DNA of 64,000 nt. Source: Dysgonomonas sp. 511. Its GTDB lineage: Bacteria > Bacteroidota > Bacteroidia > Bacteroidales > Dysgonomonadaceae. The stretch is from contig NZ_QVMQ01000006.1 of the NCBI RefSeq assembly GCF_010501105.1, positions 47,390 through 111,389 of the forward strand. Reading direction: 5' to 3'. The notes under the pieces were generated by a model. It saw nothing but the letters and a program-made list of their open reading frames with translations. It searched no databases and had not been told where the DNA came from. This document shows positions 1 through 8,468 of this stretch, piece after piece (the first letter of the stretch is position 1; each line of letters opens with the position of its first letter). The translations under genes and the position numbers were made by a program.

Positions 1-2525
1 GCATGAACGACCCGATGGTGTATGGCCGCGACTGGTATCGCGACGGTGCATATAACTTCGGAGTGCGCCTTTACAATCCGGCAGACTATATGATCAAAGA
101 TTGGTCGTTCTCGCAAAATCACAACTTGTCGGTCAATGGTAGTGCAGGGAAAACTTCATATACCTTGTCTTTGGGATTCCTGGATCAAAACAGTATGCTT
201 AAACCTGCAAAAACAGATGATTTTAAACGCTATACTGCCAATGTGAAACTCAGTAGCGAGTTGAATAAATATATTACGGTAAGGGTAGGTGCAATGTATT
301 CGAACAGGAACAAGAGAAGCCCTTTTGCTACAGCTTCATATACAGCCGACCCTTGGTACTATATGTACAGGTGGACGCCTGTGATGCCTTATGGTATTGA
401 CGAATATGGCGACCCTATGCGGAGTGCAGCCTTCGAAATGGGAGCGGCACATACGGCCGAGCGCGAAAACGCTTATTCGAGCACAAACCTGGGAGCTACC
501 ATCAACCTTGCTTCCAATTGGGATGTTGTTGCCGATTTCACTTATTCCCGCAACGATTATACCGTGACGCTGCCCGGCACTCGGTTCCTCGGATCGAATA
601 TATGGGGAGCGCCGACGCCTAGGCTCGATGGATTTGGCAATCCGGTATATGTAAACCAGCACGGAGAAGTGGTGGCTAGCGGTTCGGGCAAATACGTGTC
701 TCAGGCCTACGATTTCCCTTATTTGCAATACAATGCAGGAGGTACTACTGATAGATATAGAAGAGAGTTTTCGCAAGACAAACAAGCTGTTTGGAATGTG
801 TATTCTACATACAGCCTGAAACTGGGAGAAGAAGGGGTTCATAATCTTAAGTTTATGGCCGGAACAAACCGTGTAACAAGGGACTATACTTGGAGCCAAG
901 TGGACAAAACCGGTATATTAATACCCGAAAAACCGGAGATAAACCAGACTGTAACAGCTACATCCAGCGAAGGAACTGCCGGATGGGAAGCACAAATAGG
1001 ATATTTCGGGCGTATCAATTATATGTTTGATAACAAATACCTGTTTGAAGCAAATATACGCTACGATGGATCATCCAAATTTCCGAAAGGAAGAAAATGG
1101 AAAGCTTTCCCTTCATTCTCGGCAGGATGGATCGCTACGCACGAAAGTTTCATGAAACCACTCGACCCAGTTTTGAGCTTCTTTAAGGGGAGAGCTTCGT
1201 GGGGATCGAATGGCGACCAGAGTGTGCCGTCAGGTTTGTATATGGAGTTGATGCCTAAATCTACCCTCTCGTGGCTCGATTCTTCGGGACAAAAGATAAC
1301 TACTTATGGAGCGCCGGCATTTGTTCAGCCTAGCCTTACATGGCAAAAAATAGAAATACTGGACTTAGGTTTCGATGCCCGTTTCTGGAACGATCGCATA
1401 GGCGTTACATTCGACTGGTATCAGAAGAAGACTAAAGATATGATTACCAGTGGTGCTACATTGCCGGCTACGGTAGGTGCTGCAAGCCCTAAAGGTAATT
1501 ATGCGGAGCTGACAACAAAAGGATGGGAATTGGCGGTAGACTTCAATCATCGCTTTGCCAATGGGCTGACTATCCACGGAGGAGCTGCAATATGGGATGC
1601 AAAGAGTGTTTATACAGATTTCTACGACGATCAGCAAAAAAGTATATTCGGCTACTATAAGGGAAAAACTTATGGCGAAATATGGGGATATACCACCGAC
1701 CGCTTGTTTACTTTCGACGATTTCGTACATAAAGATGGAACAGACCCTAAAGATTATTCTCTGGCTACTTTGGTAACTGTGAATGTAGATGGAAAAACCA
1801 AATATGTATTCAAAGATCCGAAGACTGCCGATCAGACATATCTCGAAGGTTCGGGCTTTATATTTGGCCCGGGTGATGTGAAATACGTAGACCGCGACGG
1901 TAGTGGTGCCATAAATTCGGGTACAGCATCTATCGACGATCACGGCGATATGAGTATTATCGGTAATTCCACTCCAAGATACGAGTATAGTTTCAATCTG
2001 GGATTCGACTATAAAGGATTCGACTTCTCGGTTTACGCACAAGGTATAGGCAAACGCCAGATGTGGGGTGCAGGCCAGATGGCGATACCGGGCTTTATGA
2101 TTGGCGACGGGGGTATGCCGCTGGCCATAGCATCGAATTATTGGACACCCGACAGGCAAAATGCGTTCTATCCGCGTGCATGGAATATGTATGGAAGCAA
2201 TACCGGATACAATCTGCAAACGCAAACAAGGTACTTACTCGATATGTCGTACCTGAGAATTAAGAATGTGACGCTAGGTTATACTTTCAATCCTCAGTGG
2301 ACTAAGAAGGCATTCATAAACAAAGCGCGTATCTACCTGTCTATCGAAAACCTGTTTACATTCGATAACCTGCGCGGGTTGCCTATCGACCCTGAGGTAG
2401 TGACCGGTAATAGAGGTAACTCTATGTTCCTCAACGAATCTGTTAGTGAATACAATAGTGGTAGGACAGGGCAAGGTGCACCGGCATTCAAGACTGTATC
2501 GTGTGGAGTACAAATAACTTTCTAA
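1..2525 (+). CDS. susC: SusC/RagA-type TonB-linked outer-membrane transporter, 5' partial
   Basis: This is the C-terminal 840 or so residues of a SusC-family outer-membrane importer of oligosaccharides; the frame is open at the window's left edge. The signal peptide, carboxypeptidase-like domain and most of the plug lie outside, since full-length members have about 1000-1100 residues. What is visible is long beta-barrel sequence rich in aromatic and Gly/Asn turns, an internal YVDRDGSGAIN-type segment near residue 630 typical of SusC proteins, and a C-terminus ending in VQITF with the terminal Phe expected for barrel assembly. A SusD gene starts 13 bases downstream, so the pair is an operon. 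An in-frame ATG at position 3 is only the first internal Met, not the true start. Substrate is unknown; downstream genes point to an amino-sugar glycan. Confidence 0.93.
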   Translation, partial: MNDPMVYGRDWYRDGAYNFGVRLYNPADYMIKDWSFSQNHNLSVNGSAGKTSYTLSLGFLDQNSMLKPAKTDDFKRYTANVKLSSELNKYITVRVGAMYSNRNKRSPFATASYTADPWYYMYRWTPVMPYGIDEYGDPMRSAAFEMGAAHTAERENAYSSTNLGATINLASNWDVVADFTYSRNDYTVTLPGTRFLGSNIWGAPTPRLDGFGNPVYVNQHGEVVASGSGKYVSQAYDFPYLQYNAGGTTDRYRREFSQDKQAVWNVYSTYSLKLGEEGVHNLKFMAGTNRVTRDYTWSQVDKTGILIPEKPEINQTVTATSSEGTAGWEAQIGYFGRINYMFDNKYLFEANIRYDGSSKFPKGRKWKAFPSFSAGWIATHESFMKPLDPVLSFFKGRASWGSNGDQSVPSGLYMELMPKSTLSWLDSSGQKITTYGAPAFVQPSLTWQKIEILDLGFDARFWNDRIGVTFDWYQKKTKDMITSGATLPATVGAASPKGNYAELTTKGWELAVDFNHRFANGLTIHGGAAIWDAKSVYTDFYDDQQKSIFGYYKGKTYGEIWGYTTDRLFTFDDFVHKDGTDPKDYSLATLVTVNVDGKTKYVFKDPKTADQTYLEGSGFIFGPGDVKYVDRDGSGAINSGTASIDDHGDMSIIGNSTPRYEYSFNLGFDYKGFDFSVYAQGIGKRQMWGAGQMAIPGFMIGDGGMPLAIASNYWTPDRQNAFYPRAWNMYGSNTGYNLQTQTRYLLDMSYLRIKNVTLGYTFNPQWTKKAFINKARIYLSIENLFTFDNLRGLPIDPEVVTGNRGNSMFLNESVSEYNSGRTGQGAPAFKTVSCGVQITF

Positions 2526-2538
2526 CCTAATAAAAGAG

Positions 2539-4416
2539 ATGAATATGAAAAAGATTATATATATAGCGTTGCTGCTGATCTTGGTACTTCCCGGCTGTCA
2601 CGACGACCTCGACAGAGACCCGCGCGACGAAGTGCATGAAAAAGACTATTGGAGAGAAGAAGCCCATGTGAGATATTATGCAAATAAATTCCTGCCTAAG
2701 TTTTTCCCGGGCTATAATACCGGTTACGGAACTGAATATGCTCCGCTCAAGGGCTACTATTTCAATGATGATGTGACTGTGGATGGAAAGCAAGCAAATT
2801 TTGAAGACAAAATCCCTTCGTCTCGCAACGGAACAACATGGATGGCCAGTTATACCGGTCCGCAATGGAATTTCGAAATAATAAGGGAAGTTAACCTGAT
2901 GCTCAGCCGGTTGGAAGGTATGTATAAAGAACGGTTGATCACCGAAGAGGCTTATAAGCACTGGGTAGGAATCGGACTGTTCTACCGGGGATTGCAAACA
3001 AGCAAAATGGTTAGTGTCTTTGGCGATATGGTCTATGTAGACCAATTGATAGACCCTTACACTACCGATCCGGATATAGTGTATCAGAACAGGAAGTCGC
3101 GAGGAGAAGTGATGGATAAGGTTTACGAAGACTTTAAGTATGCCATTGAAAACGTGAGGGTAAGCCCATCGTATGAAGATATGGATAATAATAATGTGAG
3201 CAGGTATGTCGTTGCTTCCTTTATTTCGCGTGCTATGCTGGTCGAAGGTTCGTTTCAGAAATATCATCCAGGTTTAGGAGCAGAAGCTCCGGCAAGAGCC
3301 GAGAAATATTTCAAGTTTGCAATGGATGCAGCCGATTATGTTATGTCAAGCGACAAATATCAGATAAGTGGAGACTATAGGAGCCTGTTCACATCTACAG
3401 ACCTCAAGAGCCACAAAGAAGTTATTTATTCCCGTACCTATAGTGCTACGCTGAGCATTACACACTCTGTGGCATCGGCCAGCAACACGTTGGAGGGGCA
3501 GGCTTATGGGGCTAACCTGAGTTTGATAAAATCGTATATATGTACCGATGGCAAGCCTTGGCAAAATTCAACAGTGGCAAATGCGAATAAATTTGATATA
3601 ACCAGTTTGATCAAGACTCGCGATTCGCGCTTCGAAGCCACTTTCCAAAATAAGGCTAACGATAAATCGGTATCTTATTTGTATGGTACCAAATTCTGTC
3701 CGCGAGACAGGATGGGGCAAACGTCCGGCGACTGGTCGGGTAGCCTCAATCCGTCGGCTGCTCCGGTTATGCGCTATTCAGAGGTTCTTCTCAATTGGGT
3801 TGAGGCAAAAGCCGAGCTTGCAGATATGGGTATATTGCCTCTTACGCAGGGCGATCTGGATATCTCTGTAAATGCGATACGAAACAGGGATCTGGCCAAA
3901 GATGCCATAGCTGCCGGAGTGCAAAAGACAAACCCTTTGGTGCTGGCTTCCTTGCCCGACGATCCGGATAGAGATGCAGACGTGTCGCCGATTTTGTGGG
4001 AAATTCGCCGCGAACGCCGTATGGAATTTGTTTACGAACATTCCCGTATTTTAGACCTGAGAAGATGGCGCAAGCTTGAATACATGGACAATTACAATGA
4101 TAAGTATAAGACATACAGGCTTGGGTTGTGGGTTACAAAAACCGAACTTGCTTCTAAATTGAGCCAATCTTATATAGGCAAACTTAGCGTAGTGAAAGAT
4201 TTGAACAATATAAACGTTAAGACTGTGTATGATGGCACGAACGAAAACGACATGACCGGTTTTTATGTCATATACGGAGCCGATGCTAATCCGCGCGATG
4301 GTTTCGATCCTTCGCACGACAGGGCATACAATGCACCGATTGGAGAAAATGATATAAATGAATACGCCCGTAGAGGATATACGCTGACTCAATCGAGAGG
4401 GTGGAGTACAAATTAA
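2539..4416 (+). CDS. susD: SusD/RagB-type surface glycan-binding lipoprotein
   Basis: A 625-residue SusD-family lipoprotein that should cap the SusC transporter encoded just upstream. The N-terminus is a lipoprotein signal with the lipid Cys in LVLPGCHDD, followed by acidic residues of the kind that send Bacteroidales lipoproteins to the cell surface. The body is helical (TPR-like), with the usual SusD C-terminal phrases: WEIRRERRMEF followed by LDLRRWRKLEYMDN near residues 490-520. A second in-frame ATG two codons in (2545) is an equally possible start. Its length is somewhat above the common 500-600 range. The gene ends before a terminator-like hairpin, so susC-susD may be a unit separate from the kinase operon downstream. 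Confidence 0.93.
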   Translation: MNMKKIIYIALLLILVLPGCHDDLDRDPRDEVHEKDYWREEAHVRYYANKFLPKFFPGYNTGYGTEYAPLKGYYFNDDVTVDGKQANFEDKIPSSRNGTTWMASYTGPQWNFEIIREVNLMLSRLEGMYKERLITEEAYKHWVGIGLFYRGLQTSKMVSVFGDMVYVDQLIDPYTTDPDIVYQNRKSRGEVMDKVYEDFKYAIENVRVSPSYEDMDNNNVSRYVVASFISRAMLVEGSFQKYHPGLGAEAPARAEKYFKFAMDAADYVMSSDKYQISGDYRSLFTSTDLKSHKEVIYSRTYSATLSITHSVASASNTLEGQAYGANLSLIKSYICTDGKPWQNSTVANANKFDITSLIKTRDSRFEATFQNKANDKSVSYLYGTKFCPRDRMGQTSGDWSGSLNPSAAPVMRYSEVLLNWVEAKAELADMGILPLTQGDLDISVNAIRNRDLAKDAIAAGVQKTNPLVLASLPDDPDRDADVSPILWEIRRERRMEFVYEHSRILDLRRWRKLEYMDNYNDKYKTYRLGLWVTKTELASKLSQSYIGKLSVVKDLNNINVKTVYDGTNENDMTGFYVIYGADANPRDGFDPSHDRAYNAPIGENDINEYARRGYTLTQSRGWSTN

Positions 4417-4448
4417 TGGGTTACTAGTTGAGCTATATTTCTTTTGGT

Positions 4449-4486
4449 AAAAGTGGGAGTGGTTGGGAATAGGCTGCTCTCACTTT
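4449..4486 (+). terminator. Terminator-like hairpin after susD
   Basis: AAAAGTGGGAG pairs with CTCTCACTTT across a loop of about 18 bases, followed by a T-rich run. It sits 33 bases past the susD stop and probably ends the susCD transcript. Confidence 0.5.
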
Positions 4487-4600
4487 ATTTTCTCTTATTC
4501 TATTAACTTAAATATGTATATATTAATATTTATATACTTAAATAAAGAAAAATTAACCGTAAGACATATATATTAACTTTTTTATTCGGAATATCTATCC

Positions 4601-4608
4601 TATCTTTA
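4601..4608 (+). promoter_or_regulatory. Possible -7 box of the kinase operon
   Basis: TATCTTTA is one base from the Bacteroidales TAnnTTTG -7 consensus and lies about 70 bases before the kinase ATG in very AT-rich DNA (4500-4610). No clear -33 element was seen. Confidence 0.4.
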
Positions 4609-4675
4609 AGATATAATCTTGAACCTGAAAACCTTAAATGTAAAGCCTCGAAAGGGCGATAATACCATAAACATA

Positions 4676-5647
4676 ATGAATGTAATAGGAATAGATCTTG
4701 GGGGCACCAAAGTGACCGGTGCCATATTCGATGATAAAGGAGCGGTAATTAAAAAAGAGACTTTTTTTCTGGAAAAAAGAAAAGGAAAGGAAGTTGGCGA
4801 ATTGATTCGCTCTCTTATAGATAAGTTGATGGGTTACCTCGGAAAAGAAACCGGAATAGTAACTGCCATAGGTATATGTGTGCCCGGTATAGCCGATGCT
4901 AAAACGGGTGAAGTGTGGGCGCCCAATATCCCCGAATGGACAAACTACCGGCTACAGGAGGAACTCGAAAATCATGTGGAACAGTATGGCGTAAAGGTCT
5001 ACGTGGCAAGCGACCGCACATGCTACATATTGGGCGAGCGGTGGATAGGGCAGGCAAAGGGGTGCGACAATGCTGTCTTTATAGCCGTGGGTACTGGTAT
5101 CGGCCTGGGTATCCTGCTCGATGGAAATATCGTTCACGGGCATGCCGATGTGGTTGGGGCAATAGGTTGGATGGCATTGCAAACGCCTTATAAAGAAGGA
5201 TATGAAGAATGCGGCTGTTTCGAGACTTATGCTTCCGGTGAGGGTATAGCAAAGCAGGCACGGGCTATATTGAAATCCAATGCGCCTTTGTATAAAGAAA
5301 GTTCGCTGAGACGAAAAAAAATAGAAGATATTACATCGCACGACGTCTTTTTTGCCTATATGCAAAAAGACCCCCTGGCAGTGCATGTGTTGAATAAGGC
5401 GATAGAGCTGTGGGGGATGGCTGCTGCCAATGTTGTCAGCCTTTTCAATCCCGAAAAAGTCATATGGGGAGGGGGCGTATTTGGCCCTGCTCAGCAGTTT
5501 ATCGACAAAATATATGATGAGGCATGCCGGTGGGCTCAGCCTATCAGTATCAAACAGGCAAAGTTTGAATACTCAATTCTCTCTGGCGATGCGGGATTGT
5601 ATGGTGCAGGTTATCTGGCCTTGAAATCGTTAAATGAAAAGCTATGA
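4676..5647 (+). CDS. ROK-family sugar kinase
   Basis: A 323-residue ROK kinase, a cytoplasmic enzyme that phosphorylates hexoses or N-acetylhexosamines with ATP. The ATP-binding motif is GIDLGGTK at residues 4-11 and a second glycine-rich phosphate loop, VGTGIGLGILLDG, follows near the middle. The start is the ATG at 4676, because it places DLGGTK where the family has it; an upstream TTG at 4619 would add 19 unlike residues. The usual ROK zinc motif (CxCGxxGCxE) is degenerate here, reading EECGCFETYASGEG, so it keeps the E and SGEG part but not the full cysteine set. The stop overlaps the start of the MFS gene (ATGA). With GH20 downstream, N-acetylglucosamine or glucosamine is a reasonable substrate guess. 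Confidence 0.9.
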   Translation: MNVIGIDLGGTKVTGAIFDDKGAVIKKETFFLEKRKGKEVGELIRSLIDKLMGYLGKETGIVTAIGICVPGIADAKTGEVWAPNIPEWTNYRLQEELENHVEQYGVKVYVASDRTCYILGERWIGQAKGCDNAVFIAVGTGIGLGILLDGNIVHGHADVVGAIGWMALQTPYKEGYEECGCFETYASGEGIAKQARAILKSNAPLYKESSLRRKKIEDITSHDVFFAYMQKDPLAVHVLNKAIELWGMAAANVVSLFNPEKVIWGGGVFGPAQQFIDKIYDEACRWAQPISIKQAKFEYSILSGDAGLYGAGYLALKSLNEKL

Positions 5648-6795
5648 TTACTTTTGATAAAACCAGGGTTTATATTGCTGCCTGTATAGGCATGATGTTT
5701 TTTGGCGTTGCTTTTATCGTGATGGGCTCGGTGCTTCCTGCCATGACGCTGAAGTATGGGCTGAACGAAATACAATCGTCGTCGCTCGTCACATTCCTTC
5801 CTATTGGTGTCTTGGTAGGGTCGTTGCTGTTCGGGCCGGTGGTAGACCGCTTTGGGTACAAAAGCCTGCTGATAACAAGTACAGTGTTGGTAGGATTGGG
5901 GCTTCTCGGACTTTCTTATTTCGACGATTTCAACGTGCTGCGCCTCTTTATATTCATAATCGGACTGGGTGGCGGCATTCTCAATGGGGAGACCAATGCC
6001 ATTGTAGCCGAAATATATAGTGGCGACAAGAGTGCTTCTAAGCTCAGCCTTCTGGGTATGTGCTATGGGATAGGCGCTTTGGGCGTACCGCTCATTCTGA
6101 GTTTTTTCTCTGCAAAATATTCGTACGAAGTGATCCTTCGCTGGACTACATTGGTGATATTGTTGAGCGTAGTCTATTTCTCGTTCACCAAGTTTCCCGA
6201 ATCTAAATATAAGCAGGGTTTCCCTATCAGGTCGGCTTTGAAACTGATAAAAGAGCCGGTATTGCTCTTGATGGGTTTTATCCTCTTCTTTCAGAGTGGC
6301 TTGGAGGGGTTGTTCAACAATTGGAGTACCACCTACCTGATAAATGCAAATATTGGTCACGATGAAGCTCTTTTGGCATTGACAGCATTAGTTGCCGGAA
6401 TAACTGTTGCCCGGTTGCTGCTCAGCTACCTGCTGACAAGGGTCAATACACAATATATATTATACGCGGGCTTGCTGATACTTGCTGCCGGAATAGCCGT
6501 GTTGAATTATGCCGGTTCGTTTTGGGGTGGGGCAGTAGCCCTGTTTATTGTCGGTATAGGGCTTGCCGGTGTATTCCCTATCGTTATCGGGCGGATAGGG
6601 ACATTGTATAAAGAAATGTCGGGAACAGCCATCGGCTTTGCTCTGTTTATCGCGCTTAGCGGCAATTCCCTGCTGAATCTGCTGATGGGCGTAGTAGCCA
6701 AAGAATACCAGATAGCTGTCTTTCCTGTATTCCTGATTGTTTGTGTTGCAATACAGGGGCTATTGATATTGATAAGTAAGAAACATATGAATTGA
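5644..6795 (+). CDS. MFS transporter, probable sugar importer
   Basis: A 383-residue inner-membrane protein with about 12 hydrophobic segments and the MFS loop signature GPVVDRFGYKS between segments 2 and 3. The length and glycine-rich helices resemble the FucP/NagP-like sugar transporters of Bacteroidota. It overlaps the ROK kinase by four bases (ATGA), so import and phosphorylation are probably coupled. The substrate is inferred from context to be a hexosamine or a short oligosaccharide. Its end runs into a palindromic repeat that separates it from the SIS gene. Confidence 0.88.
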   Translation: MITFDKTRVYIAACIGMMFFGVAFIVMGSVLPAMTLKYGLNEIQSSSLVTFLPIGVLVGSLLFGPVVDRFGYKSLLITSTVLVGLGLLGLSYFDDFNVLRLFIFIIGLGGGILNGETNAIVAEIYSGDKSASKLSLLGMCYGIGALGVPLILSFFSAKYSYEVILRWTTLVILLSVVYFSFTKFPESKYKQGFPIRSALKLIKEPVLLLMGFILFFQSGLEGLFNNWSTTYLINANIGHDEALLALTALVAGITVARLLLSYLLTRVNTQYILYAGLLILAAGIAVLNYAGSFWGGAVALFIVGIGLAGVFPIVIGRIGTLYKEMSGTAIGFALFIALSGNSLLNLLMGVVAKEYQIAVFPVFLIVCVAIQGLLILISKKHMN

Positions 6796-6886
6796 ATAAT
6801 TACAAGTTGCTTCGCCCTATGGGCTGTTACGAGTCGCAAGTATTTGTATTATTCTCGTAACTAGCAACTTGTCACTCGTAACTTAA
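6793..6886. repeat. Palindromic intergenic repeat, family A copy 1
   Basis: An inverted repeat in which ACAAGTTGC and GTTACGAG are answered by CTCGTAAC and GCAACTTGT, with an inner GCCC-TAT-GGGC hairpin. The reverse complement of its left half matches the sequence at 13649-13694 over CGTAACAGCCC-TAGGGCG-AACTTGTAA. It overlaps the last bases of the MFS gene and ends about 20 bases before the next start codon. Confidence 0.7.
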
Positions 6887-6908
6887 ATTAAATTAATCGA
6901 AAAAAATT

Positions 6909-7670
6909 ATGTTAGCATTAGAATGGTTAAAGAATGCCAGAGGCATTATGGAAAAGATTGAGGAAACTCAAATGGATAATATCAAAGCAGCAGCTAAAAT
7001 AATGGCTGATTGCATCGAAAAAGAAAACTGGGTGCATACATTCGGTTGCGGCCATGCTACTATCCCTATCGAAGAGATGTATCCCCGCATTGGTGGTTTC
7101 GTTGGTTTTCACCCGATAGTAGAACTTCCTATGACATTCTTTACAGGTATCACAGGGCAAATGGGTATCAATCAGTTTTTGTTTCTTGAAAGATGCCAGG
7201 GATACGGCAACGCAATAATGAAACAATACAATTTCGACAAAAACGATTGTATCTGGTTGTTCTCCCATACCGGCATCAACAATGTAAACATCGACGTAGC
7301 ATTGGAAGCCAAAGAACGCGGAATGAAAGTGATTGTTTACGGTTCTGCAGCCGAAGCTAAAGGCAAGACTACCCGCCATCCGTCGGGCAAAACATTGTTC
7401 GAACTGGCCGATGTGGTTGTCGATTCTTGCGTTCCTGTCATAGACGCTTCGGTTGTCCTCAAAAATCATCAGGACAAGATAGGCCCTGTGTCTACCTTGG
7501 CGTTCGTTACATTGGTTTGGATGACAATAACTACAGTAGCCGAAATACTTGCCGACAGAGGCGTGAAGTTGTATATACACCCGTCTCACAATGTGCCGGG
7601 AGATACTACTGCTCACGAACGTCTTGACGCTTGTTTGCTGGAATACAAGAGACGGGTTTCAAAATTGTAA
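6909..7670 (+). CDS. SIS-domain sugar isomerase-like protein
   Basis: A 253-residue cytoplasmic protein with a SIS (phosphosugar isomerase) fold of the UPF0309/'sugar isomerase domain' type. It shows THTFGCGHATIP-like substrate-loop sequence (VHTFGCGHA near residue 40), a second Ser/Thr-Gly loop LFSHTGINNVN near residue 115, and a C-terminal TLVWMTITTVAEILADRG helix. Related proteins bind phosphorylated sugars or their acids, but the reaction of this group is not settled. It is followed nine bases later by a creatininase-family gene, and the two together with ROK and GH20 suggest a role in amino-sugar phosphate metabolism. The start ATG at 6909 gives the expected N-terminal helix. Confidence 0.82.
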   Translation: MLALEWLKNARGIMEKIEETQMDNIKAAAKIMADCIEKENWVHTFGCGHATIPIEEMYPRIGGFVGFHPIVELPMTFFTGITGQMGINQFLFLERCQGYGNAIMKQYNFDKNDCIWLFSHTGINNVNIDVALEAKERGMKVIVYGSAAEAKGKTTRHPSGKTLFELADVVVDSCVPVIDASVVLKNHQDKIGPVSTLAFVTLVWMTITTVAEILADRGVKLYIHPSHNVPGDTTAHERLDACLLEYKRRVSKL

Positions 7671-7679
7671 TAAAACATT

Positions 7680-8456
7680 ATGAGTTCAAGAATTAAGAGA
7701 AATAAAGGGACAGACTTGTTGCAGGAAAATTACGGGATAGTAAAAAACAACACGTACGATTTTGCAATCCTTCCCTGGGGTGCAACCGAACCGCACAACA
7801 ATCATCTGCCATACGTTACCGATTGTTATCTAGCCTATGCGGTTGCGGTAGACTCTGTAAACAAAGCTCTTGATAAACATGGAGTAAGGGGCATGGTATT
7901 GCCCCCTATTCCTCTTGGTAGCCAGAATCCGGGACAGACCAACCAGCCGTTTTGCCTGCATGGCAGGTACGAAACTCAACGGCTGATAATGCGCGATGTT
8001 ATAGAATCGCTGATAAGGCAGGGATTGAAAAAGCTGATTATCATGAATGGGCATGGTGGCAACAACTTCAAGAACATGATCCGCGATTTCGATCTCGATT
8101 ATCCCGATATGGTTATTGCCTGTTGCGAATGGTTCAAGGTTGTTCCCCAGAAAGAATATTTCGAATTGCCCGACGACCATGCCGGAGAAATGGAAACATC
8201 GCTAATGATGTATTATTATCCCGAGTTGGTACATTTGGAAACCGCAGGAGACGGCGCAGTCAATCAGTTCAATATCGAAGCTTTCAACAAAGGGCAGGTT
8301 TGGATACCGAGGCATTGGGAAAAGATAGCACCCGACACCGGAGCAGGCGATCCGAGGAGGGCGACAGCCGAAAAAGGGGAAAGGTATGCAACAGATGTTA
8401 CCGATGCATTAGCCGATTTTTATTTCGATTTCGCAACCAAATCTATTTACAAATAA
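7680..8456 (+). CDS. Creatininase-family amidohydrolase
   Basis: A 258-residue protein of the creatininase superfamily (metal-dependent hydrolases that cut C-N bonds in creatinine, formamidopyrimidines and other small amides). The family motifs are present in order: LPWGATEPHNNHLP near residue 30 (metal-binding Glu and His), NGHGGNN near residue 120, and DDHAGEMETS near residue 165. There is no signal peptide, so it acts in the cytoplasm. It lies nine bases after the SIS gene and 12 before GH20. In this setting deacetylation or deamidation of an amino-sugar derivative is an attractive role, but that is inference. Confidence 0.87.
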   Translation: MSSRIKRNKGTDLLQENYGIVKNNTYDFAILPWGATEPHNNHLPYVTDCYLAYAVAVDSVNKALDKHGVRGMVLPPIPLGSQNPGQTNQPFCLHGRYETQRLIMRDVIESLIRQGLKKLIIMNGHGGNNFKNMIRDFDLDYPDMVIACCEWFKVVPQKEYFELPDDHAGEMETSLMMYYYPELVHLETAGDGAVNQFNIEAFNKGQVWIPRHWEKIAPDTGAGDPRRATAEKGERYATDVTDALADFYFDFATKSIYK

Positions 8457-8468
8457 TAAAAGGTGGCT

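Noticed and set aside
1365..2225. 286-codon minus-strand ORF inside the first susC
   Set aside because: Shadow of the SusC reading frame with Cys/His/Ile-rich content and no recognisable domain.
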